This document shows, in pieces, positions 1-12,700 of a stretch of DNA of 64,000 bases; the stretch's first letter is position 1, and each line of letters starts with the position of its first letter. Origin of the DNA: Nautilus pompilius. Lineage: Eukaryota; Mollusca; Cephalopoda; Nautilida; Nautilidae. The stretch is taken from positions 992,001 to 1,056,000 of the forward strand of contig JACATO010000039.1 in assembly GCA_018389105.1 (NCBI GenBank), in the 5' to 3' direction. Below the pieces are notes generated by a model, which was given only the letters and a program-made list of their open reading frames with translations, did no database searches and had not been told where the DNA came from. A program made the position numbers and the translations under genes.

Positions 1-12
1 GTTAGTTTTCAG

Positions 13-345
13 ACACTATATTAAAGCAATTGAACATTTGCGATAAAAATCCACAAGGGTGGAAAAAATGCCTGCCCTTGGGAAAAGAATAAGCTGCAGA
101 TGTTATAGCTCATCTGAACCGTCATGTGGTATCTGCTCAGAATTTCATTGAGATGTTGCTAGGACAATTGGATGGCCATCAGCCAGCTCAAGTTAATTTA
201 TAGTAAAGTGTAACTGCAGCATGTAGCAAGAATTTAATGTCAACCTAAACAACTTGTGGGTGGAGTATGTCTGCCAGTCTGCTGAAGGAATATCTTCTAT
301 CTATCAGGGAAGTTCACAGTATGAGAAGATTATGCACTCACATTA
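13..345 (+). other. Plus-strand coding-like fragment, unidentified
   Basis: After a possible acceptor (TTTTCAG, ending at 12) one frame is open from 15 to 89, meets TAA at 90-92, and reopens from 93 to 200 before TAG at 201-203. The second stretch reads like protein (for example NRHVVSAQNFIEMLL). Another open stretch with protein-like composition follows at about 240-340. It could be the last exon of a gene ending in GKE-stop, or a decayed coding relic. I do not recognise the family. It lies where the downstream part of the minus-strand importin-11 gene would run. Confidence 0.2.
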
Positions 346-778
346 AAAACAGAACTAAAACTGGTATAAGTTCCTTTTCTGCTCCCTTCCAGTTGGCTGT
401 TAAATGTTGTACAAAATATTGATATCTCTGTACTAATTTGTTTCTGCATGTAAATTAATACAGACCAAAGTGTCTTTGATGCTGCAGATGCCAGCACAAA
501 TATTTAAGCATCACCAACAGCAGACATTTGGTAGTCAAAAGCTGAGGTTAAAATGTTTCTCATTTTATGCACCAAAAAAATCATCAAAAAAAAACAGCAG
601 CAGCAAATGTACGATTATATATAAATTATTTCACTAGGCACTTTCCTCTTGTTAAAGTTTTAAATATTAAATAAAGTGAACAACTCTATTAACAACATTT
701 TGTTCAGTAAATTACTGCGAGTCTTTCATGTAAACTCACTCAGATGTCAACAGGCAAGAAATGTGTACAGGTACTTAC

Positions 779-3700
779 TGGGAGAAACTGTTCTGTGTTG
801 AACTCAAAGTCATCAACAGGTACAGCAAGTTAAGGTGGTACAATTTTGCAACAGTAAGGAGAGAGAGAAATCTCCCACTCACTCACTAACCCCTTTCTCT
901 CATTCATATAAACACACACAGACACATCCTCTCAATCAGTAACACACTTCTCCCTGACATTCATATATATACACACACACACACAAGTATGCACAGGGAC
1001 ATTCTCCTATTCTTTCACACACCTCCCCCCTCTCTCTCTTCTGCCCCCTATTCTATCTCATTCACATACACACACACAAACAGACATATTCTCACTTTTC
1101 AAATGATAATTTTATATCAGATTTTTTCATAGGTTTCTAAGAAAAGCATAACTAACTAGCACATTAACAGGAAGGAATGCTTCAGCATATTCAGTCACAA
1201 GAGCAATAAGTGTTTAAAATTCATATAAAGCCACTTTGCCAAACATGGTTTAGGTAGATACACCATGATTATTAAAACAACAAACTTCTGAACTTTTTCT
1301 ACTTCTCTTATACTTATGATCTCTAGTTAAATCTGGTACTACTGCATAATCTATCAAACTTTATAAAATCCTTTGCAGTAGATCTTATAAAAATGTAAGT
1401 TATGTCACCAGGAAAACAGCTGGAGGTCAAATCAGGCAATCAGAGTCACTACATAAATGAAATCATGTACATTATTAACCATCCCAGTAAATCTTCTCAG
1501 GACTTTTAACAAGCTATCTATGTTCTTCTTACATAATGTGGACATCATGCCTAAACTGCATACTCCAAAAGGGGCATAAGTACAGATTTAATACAGCAGA
1601 ACTGCTAAAGTTTTACAAATGGCAGGGCTGTTGTGTTGTTTACACCAATCCCAACAATGGAAAAAGAGTGCAGTGCTGCAGTTGTCCACCAGGAAGTGTT
1701 GCTAAGCCTGTGCCATGCAGGGTCAGAGGAAATTCCTACTAGAACTCTTTCATAATGTGGGAAAAAACCTACATGAAAGGCCGAGCCAATTACCTGAGGG
1801 AAGTGAATTCAAGCCCTCAACTGTTCAGCGGTCAAACCAGCCAGCCACGATAGACTAAGTCAGTGGACACCAACTGGAAATCAAACACAGGACATTAGCC
1901 AGAAACTATAGGCTAGCAGAGCTTGCTTTTAGGAAACCATTATACCTTTGTCTAGCCATTAGTGACTGCTTGAAGCCTACATGCCATAGTGATTTTTCCT
2001 GTATAACAATTCTCTTCTGGCTCTCTCTGGTTCTGGTGTAAATTTGTTTTGATGAAAAATGAATGGTGTTTTCACTCATCCAGATAACTGTTTGGCTGTC
2101 AGGGGTCACACAACCACTGATGGCTGGAATCACAGAGACAACAGCATTTCTTCCACGAAAACTGAAACTCCATCAAGGTTCACTGGCATCTTTTTTTTTT
2201 TCTTCTAACCATCTGTAACTTCTCTCACAGTTGATGCAGCAAGCACAAACTATTTATAAAAAGGATATCAGACCTAAGGGTGTTAGCTGCTTCAAGGCGA
2301 ACAACCAGGTCTTCGCTCTCCTGCAACAAGGGTAAAACAGCTTCATAGAGAGTTGGCCGGAGGTTGACCGATAATTTCACCCCTATCCATTGACCAATCA
2401 ACCAGATTATACGGCGCCTTATGATGCGATAGCTAGAAGAAAACAAGCAAAAAAACATTCAAGTTGCCAACTATTAATGTTGCTGATGCAGGTTGATCCT
2501 GATCCAGGATCTTTTTTTTTTTTGAAAAAGAGTGCCATTATGTTGAAATGAATAAAAGAAAAGGATCTGAAATGCTTACTTAGTGTGTTTGTTTTTCAAC
2601 TCTTGAATTAGGTGTGTGCTAAACCAGTGGTCAAAGTCAATCTCGTCAAATAAGTCAAACGATGCAAGGCCAACAGCATTGTAGACTGCAAAGAAAAATT
2701 ACAGGGAAAAAATACTACTTGAGAACCTGCTAATGAGAGAAAAAAAAACATTTAGAGAGAACACATATAGAGAAAGGTGAAATGTGATTAAAGAGCTCCC
2801 ATTTTCCAAAAAAAATGCAATTCTATTAGGTCGTTACAAAGGTTTTGTCAGTTTTTATATTACGTTGATTTAGGGTTCATTTCTTGCATGCTTGTGAAGG
2901 TGTACGTAGATAAATTATACATAGTTTTGTAATGCAAGCTTTGGCAAACATTATGTAAAACCTACCTTTTTAAAAATTATAAAATGGTTATTTGTTCAGA
3001 GTTCTGAGTGGAGCAGGGATAGAAAAGTTTTTCGTGCCATTTTGCTTCACGAGTTCAAACCAGGCCACAAAGCGAGCACGGGGCGAGGACGCAGCAAATG
3101 AGCGTACAGTACAACGATGGTTTGAAAAGTTTTGATCAGGAGATGAGAGCCTCTGAGATAAGGAATGTAAAGACGCCCTTCCAGCTGTGATGACGACGTC
3201 TGAAAACCTCAGTTGAAGCCGATCCAAAAAAAACAGTGTGAGAAATTGCTGGAGAGCTTGATGTAAGCACTGGAACTGTTTCCCGGCATCTTGATGCAAT
3301 TGGCAAGGTGAAAAAGCTTGACAAGTGGGTCCTCATGAGTTGAATGAACAACAACAAAAGCACTGCTCTTCGCTTGTCACAAGAAACAAAACCATCACAG
3401 CTGAATGGTACTGTCATGAATCAAACATTCTTTGTTCATTAGAAACTCTCCCAACAACAGCCAGCATTGGTGAATCAAAGAGGCCCAATCCTGCTCCACT
3501 TGCTCATCCTCATGTTGCAAAAGTGACTCTTCGGAAACTGAATATGTTGGGGTACAAAGTTCTCCCTCACCCAGCCTATTCACCAGACCTTTCTCCCACA
3601 GACTACCACCTTTTCAAACACCTCGACAGCTTCCTCTGTATGAAATCCTTCTCCAAGCAAGCAGCAATTGAAACTGCCTTCCAACAGTTTATCAACTCTA

Positions 3701-6700
3701 GAAATCCATATTTTTTTCAAAATGGTATAAATGTGCTTGTAACTCGTTGGCAGAAGTGTATTGGTTGTAATGGGACTTTGATTAGTAAACTTCACATTCA
3801 GCAACGATATGAAGTCTCATTGTTGTGGTAGAAAAACCAACAAAACTTTTGTTACAACCTAACAGTTTGTTCTTAAAAATATTTAAACACACTGAGTCTG
3901 GTAAATCATTCAAGGCTGACATTACAGATTAAAGAAAAGACATTTCCTGTATAAATAAAATTATTATTTTGATTTTATGATTTTTAGAGGCATACAAAAT
4001 GCCAGTATATTAAGAAAATCCCTCTTCAACTCTGCATTCCTTAGTTGACAAATTTTTGATTACCATAATTTCAGCTCCAAAATGGCTACAGAACAAATTT
4101 AAGCTTCTCTGGCCAGACCTGAAATACTGTATGCATCACCATCTATGCAAGTAAACTTTCTAAAATACCTAAAAAAATATGTCCTTCGATTTAATTAGCA
4201 TAAGCTAACACAAGTAATATTTTTCTCATTGAAGCTTAAACCACATTATAAGTGTAGCCACTAAACGGGTTTTGTCTATGACTAATCTGCACTCTGCTTA
4301 GAAGGTGTGTGAAACTTAAGCCACTTCAACTGGTAACCAACCCAACACAAGCTGTCACAACAAAAAGTTGCCCAACCATTTATTTATTTATTTATTTTTT
4401 TAAATTGCTAGCCCTGGTCATGAACTACTTAACTCACCAAGCCACCTGCACACTGTAAGAGCAATAGGTGCTAAGTTAACATTATTGCACTCCAAAACAG
4501 CCCTGATGATGGCAACAGGGGAAGATTTCCAAAATTTAGCTGTTAATATATACTAGTGTACTGTAGTTACTATAGTTGATAGAATTGATGATGTGACCTG
4601 CACCTGCATCTTTACGAAGCAGTGTGGACATGTCTTCCAGACTACATGGTCCTTGTACGTTATGTACCATCTCCAGCAGCACTGGTGTTAGAATGGAACG
4701 GAATTCCTTGAACAGAGCCAGGAAGAACACTTCTGTACATGGCTAAAAGAATAAAGAATGTTTGTCAGAACTCTTTTTTAGAGAGAACCCTAATCCTAAA
4801 TCATGTAGTATAGCTTTTGACCATCAGTCTTTCTGCACTTTTGGAAAGAAGTGACATCTGGTGGAATCTATTAAAAAGCTGATACTCCCACCACCTACCC
4901 ACATTAGGAAGTGTTTAACACAAAAAACTATACATAAAAATGTACTGTAGGGTTTATTTTCCAGACAACTTAACCAGAGAAGAACAAAGTTTTTAAAGAG
5001 ACTTAACTTGTGGATTGTTTACTTACTGATGTAAAACAAATGATGGTAGTAACAGGTGGTGTACACCTCAGAGATGAAATTGTTTTGCAGTTTTATTTAC
5101 AAGTTTAAAAAATTAAATATTGAAGCAATACCATTTAAAAGAGGAATAATGTCTTTAAAAACAAACAAACAAAATTATCAATAAGATAACTGCAAAAAAA
5201 GAAACGTTTAACTGTCAAATATGATGTAAAAAATCATCAAGAGCTTTCAAATTTAACTGCTAGCCAGTTTTAATTATCAAAAGTTAAACACATCAGGCGA
5301 TGTTATAAACAAACTTAGAAATTAAGCATCATCTGCATGTTTCTTAATTTTAGTTTTTCTATCACTCCCAAAACTATGTATCCAAACTTAAAAATTTTAG
5401 TGAAATTGAAAGGATGAATGGAAGATTGATTGTAAAAGAGAGAGAGAGAAAGAGAGAGAGATGGAAAGAGATTAAATTTGTATGGTAGAGAAACAGATTT
5501 AATCTTCTATAAAGTAAGATACACACTAAGTGTGGACATACCCTGAGAGAAAACTTGTAGGAATCTCCACCTTCATCCTGACCTGAAATAGAAAACAGAC
5601 TGAGTGAGGGGTGGTCTGTTTGGGGCTTTGCACAGCAAGACAAACATTAGCAGGGAAAATCCACTCACAGAAGCACTCTGGGTCAGACTCCCACGTCTGG
5701 AGATCATCAGAAGAGAGCAGGAAATAATGGGACACCAGATGCTGGCAGATCTGTGTCAGTGTGTTGTACGTGAAAAATTCCATCCTCATTTTATGAGCTT
5801 CAACAAGAGCAGAGTTAACCTTATCTGGAAAAAAAAATCCAGCAAAAATAAAGATGAATTAACATTAAAGAGAGTTAAATAAAATTCTGAGCCAAGAATT
5901 GCTCAAAGTACTGAGAAATAACAATAATTTCTTAAGAAAGAATGAAAGTATTTATTACAACCATCAGAGAAAGTGATTCAAAAGTACAATGAGCAGTGAC
6001 CTAGAAATGTCAAAGCCAACAGTTATATCAAACAACACAAAACCTAATAGGACTTCAGGGACATTTAAATGAAACCCAGCTGAAATAGCATTGATGTAAT
6101 GGTATCCAACCAAGTTTCTCCTGGATGTCTCTAATATACACAGTACAACCATGAAATCTAGGACCTTACTGTTCTGAAGAGAGTTCTAAAGAGATTTACA
6201 GAATGGTGCATGTGAACTTGGATAAGAAGGTCCTGAAGGCTTTGTTCCACAAGTTTTCCAACAGCCACTTTAAGAAAGATGTCATCACAAAGGATTTCAG
6301 ATTTTTTCTAGCAAAGTGTGTCAATCTCATTAGGTTTTTTTTAACATCTGCAGCTTGCCAAATGTCACTAGGACAAAATAATACAAAATATTTGATTCAG
6401 TACTGGATAATGTTTTTCTAGTAACAATAACTTCCCAATCCATGTGTAAAACCTTACCAAGTCCTGTGGTCACTTTCTACTGTTTCATGCATGCAAGTTG
6501 TTTAAACAGGTTGTGGTTTGATTTAAGTTTCCTTCACAACAAATAAATAGCCCCTAAAATTATAACAAGAACCACTAGAGTTATCCCATCTATCAGTCAA
6601 TTCTAGCGGATGTGAAATGTTTTTCTTACCTTTCCCTGATTCTGGAACTTTGTACGTTTCACAGTGAAGAATTTCCTTCATAAGGTTAAGACAATTGACA

Positions 6701-9700
6701 GTGAACCTTTGAAAGAGAATACCTGAAATTTAAACAGACAAGTAGTGACTACATAAGAATACCCATCCAGAACTCAAAATCTTAATTTCTTTATTTCAGA
6801 AGAGATCTGCATATAACTTGGTGTGTGCCATTTAAGCAGCCAACAAATCAAAAACCACAAGGTATTATTCTCCTGAGTCACGCTGTCGCCATGATAATAA
6901 TGGCCAACTTGGATTTTGGGGTGGATACTTGTAGCAATTCATAATTCTATGAGAAAATAATTAATTCAGACATCATCTGGTGGTGTCAATTTTAAGGATG
7001 CAAGACTCCTACTGCATTCCCTCCAGAATCAATATCATTTGATATTACCACAAAAGAAATGATTCTAAATATCTCAAATGGCTCTGTCAAAATTTGTTGA
7101 AATTTAGTTGGACTTATTGCATAATTGATGATTTTAGATATGGAAAATGACTTTGGAAAAATTGGCTAAGGAATTTTTTCGCATTAAACTATTTCAAAAT
7201 CAAAAATCAGCTAAAAAATTTGTTTTCACTTTTCTATGCCATTATTTGTTCTGATCCCCCCATATCTACCAAAGTTACATTTACAGAAGTAATAATTTAT
7301 AATAGTAAGATAAAGTCAGGCAAATAGCTTTACATATTATGTACCATACAAATTATACTGTAGGTAGAGGGATATTATCTATGGTATATAGGGTATGTTA
7401 TACATTGTGTAAACCATAAAATCTTGTTTTTCATCTAATTTCTTCTAAAATACCAGATTAATTTGAGTAGCAAAGAAAGAAACCATCACTCACCATGACC
7501 CATCTCCATGAAGTTGTAGCGAGCCACAAAATTAAGTGTGGTAGGAATAAACTGGATATAAGACAATGGATGTGCTTCCAGGGCATCCAGCAGCTGAAAG
7601 GTAAGCAAAGAGTAGTTATTTCAAGCTACATGTTGTGGTTTGCTGTTCTCAGAATAACACAAAGTCAGCACCAGATGCCAAGTGGGTCTCTAAACATCTG
7701 AAAAATCAACAGCTTTTGTTTGTGCCATGCAAAAGTGAAATTACCTGTCTGCTGGTGAGCACTGAAAGCTTTCATAAATTTCAAAAGAAATTAATAAGAT
7801 ATCTTTACAAATTTTTTAAGAAAAAGAATGAAGTAACTCTTTGGTTACAGTCATGTGAACACAATGCTGATAGACTGATTGTTTTTAATGGTGATAACTA
7901 ACTTACTATCAGTCTAAGTTAGCAGCTATGACTGCTGCTACTTGAGAGATATTGTCCACAACACTGCTTAACAGAAATGGCTCCAATACTAAAATAAATT
8001 TTTGTTAACCTATAATAAATTTCAAAGGCAATCTCAGCCATTTTAAATGTTCAATGCTTTGCCACCTGTAGCTCTTCTGTGAAAAGACCACAAACAGCTG
8101 CATGAGTTGTATGTAGTAGCTCTGATGTTGCTATTTTTATTCACTACAAGAGGTCAAAGCACAATGTTATTTGTGATAAGCTGTTTCAGCACAGAAGCTG
8201 AAACAGAAGTAGATGTGCGTGTATACACATATATATGACTACAGTGCTCTGTCACCAGGTGGGTTACTTTTAGTTTTCGATTAGCAGTTAACAGTCAAAT
8301 CTGTTTAAAAATACGTGCTCACAGACACAAAGCAAACATCTACATGAATAGAAAGAAATCCAAATGAACTGACCACTTTTGTCATGAGCAATATGAACTT
8401 TTCACATCTGTCCAACATCCTGTGATTGCCCCACATACTTCTTCCTGAAAGACAAAAGTTGAAGACTAATAAAGCATTTACAAAGAGAAAGAAAGATGTT
8501 ACTGTTGCCCTGCTGACTTTCTATGAACGGTGTTTTACTGACTGGCTTTTGTTTTCTACTTTTAATCTGTTGAGGAGCAGGTTTTCAAGATACCTGCCTG
8601 GCCTATAAAAAGTGAGTTTTGGAAAAAATTTCAGAAATCACTTTAATCGTGACATTTCTTCACTTTTAAACCACATACAGACTTCCTTCCTCCAGCCTGT
8701 GGAGCCAGGGAAACATATATTGAAAATTTACTCTGTCAGAATTTCTACCCAGTCCCCGTAAATATATAGGCATGCCCTTCAAAGAGTTGAAATGGCACCA
8801 GAAAATTCAGTTGTCTATATTTGCTTTCTTTAGAAATATAAAAAAAAATAATTTTAAAAATTCCAACAATTAAGTGTCTCAAGACGCCATCATCCTCCTG
8901 TCACTAAAAACAAGTGTAACAAGCTTGATGGGAACATCAGCAGTTTTAACAAATCAATGTAAACAACAAAAAAGGGGTCTCAAAGAAATACTCTGCATCT
9001 TAATCAGGAACATCTATACAACTTATGAAGATCCATGTCAAAAATAAACAAAGGAATTAAAATAAAGTACAAACTTACTACACTCTAAAAGTGTTTCCAG
9101 TCTTTGAAAGATGATGTTCAGGAATGTGATGGCTTGAGCATCCAGGTGAGGGTCACGGTATCCAAATGTGACCAGCTTCCTTAGAACTAAGAAAGCAAAC
9201 AAAGTATTTAATATACATAAGTAAATAAATCAATTTCAAGATGTTTTTGTTGTTTATATGCAATCTACCATTACAGAACCATGGTGAAAATGAAATCTTT
9301 GAGCCAATCTGATAGAGAGCAATCAGTGATTCTACTATGCTATGCATCATTCCAAATGTACATGAAAATCCAGACAGTCTCATGATTGCCTAACTATAGC
9401 TTGAATTTTGAATGAAAATAAAACACTTGTAGGTCTTCTAAACACAGAGCTTCTAGTAAAATTGTATCTGGTTCATGAAAAACTACCACAACAAAAACTA
9501 CTGGTTGCAGACTAATCCAGAGAAATAAACATTCAATCTTTTGAATCTGTTTGCTTTGTTAATTCTGAATAAACTATTATGCAATGAGAAGATAAGCATT
9601 CTGACTTTCAAGGATTAGTGAGAAAGGATAAATCATTTCTTTTTGATTTTATTCAATTCTGTTCCAAACCCAAAGAATACATTTAACCCTCTGTAAATTT

Positions 9701-12700
9701 TAAGAACAAACAAACAAAAATTAAAATGTAAATTAAAATTCTAAGATCAGACCTTAAATCTTATATTATTATACTCAATGTTGAAAATGTAATCTGACCA
9801 CATGCCATTATGACAACTGCTATTTCAGCCAGTTTTCATTTGAATACCTCTGCCTCTCTGGATAACTTTATTTTTGTCACTTAGACCAAGTATGTCAAAC
9901 TCATTAGTGCATCAGGGCCACATTGAGACAATACATATTTCAAGAGAACATTTTTTTTTAAAATCCAAGTTGTCTAATAAATAATTTTAAAGCTGTTGGG
10001 CATTCAAAAACTCTGAATTTGAGGTAAAGGTAAAGAAAAGTGGATGGGTTTTGAGTTTTATTTTTTTTTTTAAATTACAATTTAATTAATATTTTTAACA
10101 TCTTTAATTAACATATTAACCTGTCACTCAGATGTTTTTCCAGAAACTTGACACTTTTTCCTTGTACTTAGCTGATAGACCTATCAGGTTCTAGTTCTTG
10201 TGCCGATACCACTTTTGTCCATTAATTGAGAGCTCTCCGGAATCTTGTTTCTTTTCATGAGTGACAAAAGTTGCTTGCACACTTATGTATTGCCAGACAT
10301 TGCATCAAACAAGTGGGACCATCTTTGAAAGGCTTTTATGCTGTCACACACAGACATAACTAATTTCTTTCTCCCTTGAAGTTGTATGTTCAACTCATTT
10401 AGGTGGCTTGTGATATCAACTAAAAATGCCAGATCTCAAATACATTTAATACTTTTATCTCAGCAACATCTTTTATTTCCAGGAATATGATGGTTTTTTC
10501 TCAAATCACAAAAACTGTTCATCACCATGACAACCAGCAAACTTCTGTATAATGTGGAAAATCTTCATACTCAATTTCCACATCAAGAAAGGAAGCAAAC
10601 TGCATATGATTTAACCCTCAGGCACATATAAAATTGACAATTGATGCTACTTGTTTTAAAACATGGTTTAGCTTAATTATTTTACCACACAATACTTCCT
10701 GGTTAATTATGCACTGGAAATTGCAAATTCCCCCCCTCCCACATTCTTCATTTTCCTACAAAACCATTCTTGACACCAATCATTGCAGGAACACCATCAA
10801 TTACTACACAGATTAATATTTTTCCAGTATTTTCTCTAACTGACAGAAAATGTCTGCACCAGTAGTAGTGCCATGCACCGGAATTAGTTCCATAAGTTCT
10901 TCTGTAACAACAAAATTTGAGTTACAACAACAAACAAATACTGCAAGCTGAGCAACAACTTTTATGTCTGTGCATTCATCAACAGCTATCAAGGTCGCTT
11001 GAAACTCTTCACTAATAGCACTTAGTTGATCTCTCAAGTTATTTGCAATGTCATTTACATTTTTCAGCCCATGTGTTCCAAGTGAGACTTATGTTTTTAA
11101 AATCTCTCACTTTATCAGGGCACATAATCTTGGTGAATAAACTGGCCTTTTGTGAAAGGTTTTGAGTGTGATGCATTTAAATGGGACAATAAATAGCTGG
11201 CTTTCACTTATTTTATTAAATGTCTAAAACATTGTTTAGCTCAGTTTAAATGCCCTAAACATCCCTGAAAATTTTTCATACCCTTCTTTGTGAGCTTCAT
11301 AATGGTGTCTAATAGTATACTCTTTACAAACATTGATTGTTTTTGAAACTGAGACACACGATATTACTGTTACTTTGAGTGGCAAAGTATTGCTCCTCCC
11401 ACTTGGCTTGAAACACATGACCCTCTTCCCGTTCTTAGTGCTTTCTACTTGAAGACAGCTCTGAGAAAGTCATTTTTAGGGGCTACGAAATAGTTGCAAG
11501 AGCTAATTAAAGGGCACAGCCACATTGCATTAAAACTAGCTTCTGTCTGAGACCTACTAAGTTTAGTTTAGTTTAAATTATAGTTTAGTCACATGTGCTT
11601 GTTCTATTTTACACACTGCAACTTAGTTCATGTGAAGGAATAAAAGATCAAATCCAGTAACAGAGACACTACTGCAGTAGTGTCTACAGACAGACATGAC
11701 TGGCTTTTAGAGTGTAGACAAGGTACAGGCCCACCAGTTTGATGTGTCTGATTTGGACATTAAAATCACCAAATGATTCGGTCTATAAACAAACTGGCAT
11801 ATCCCAACTGCTTTGTGTGTATCTCTATTGAGAATCTCATCGTAAAAAATTAAAATTTAATTAAAAAATAACAAACATAGGACCTTTAAGAGCAAGAATG
11901 CTGCGGTCCAGTGACACCACCATCGAGGATGCATGCTGTGAAGCCAAGTTTAGAAATGTGTCCAGCTGAGTGTTCCACAGGTTCAGCATAAAACTGAACA
12001 GATTTTCAGTGATCTGCAAATGAGAAAAAGTAATAACTGACAACAAAAAAGTGAGGATAAAAGGAAAAGGAAAAAAAAAAAAAAAACTTTATGTCATGTC
12101 ATTGTTGGGTTATCCTTTAGACTGATGAAAAAACGCCAGATGTTTCTTTACTGCAGAGAGACTGGTATAAGCTGTGATGGCTCCTGCCTGTTTCTAAGAG
12201 AAACCAAACCTCAAAGCCAATTTAAAATAGTCTGCAATTAAATAGAAAGGCATGTTTGAGACGATGTCCTGTGAAGAAAACTACAGATCCTGTGTGCATT
12301 AAATATAGGACATATTTCATACGAGAAATTTATTTTATAATAAATAAGTTGTCTTATGACAGCTGTACATATGGCTGAAGAATAAGTTGTTTAAGAGAAT
12401 CAAAATATGATTTAATATTAAAATTAAAGTCCCAGCCATCCTCATTTCTTTTATTATTTTCTAATTCATACATTTTACGTAGATTATACATTTTATATGT
12501 GAAAATGCTGCTATACTTTGGTGTGGCTTTTTTTTTCTTTTCTATTACTGTTTGTTACTGTAGATCATAACTTGTTAAATCCACAAGTTTGTTTATCTAT
12601 CTTCTTCTTTATTTTGTATGCAATAATTTGATTTATTATTTAACTTTGTAAAATTTTCCCTTTGTTTGGACTTATGGCTCCTTATTTTCTTCCTTCCTTC

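Noticed and set aside
1536-1742. 68-codon plus-strand open frame with several Cys
   Set aside because: No domain recognised, no splice context, no homology that I can see, and it lies in the U12 intron of IPO11.
2274-2432. Ending IPO11 exon 14 at AG/GTCTGA (2274)
   Set aside because: It looks like a normal GT donor but leaves no acceptor that joins the VDDFEF exon in frame. The AT-AC joint five bases later restores collinearity.
8460-9060. Extra coding exon in IPO11 between exons 6 and 7
   Set aside because: Exons at 9079-9186 and 8374-8444 join directly in phase and match IPO11 without a gap.
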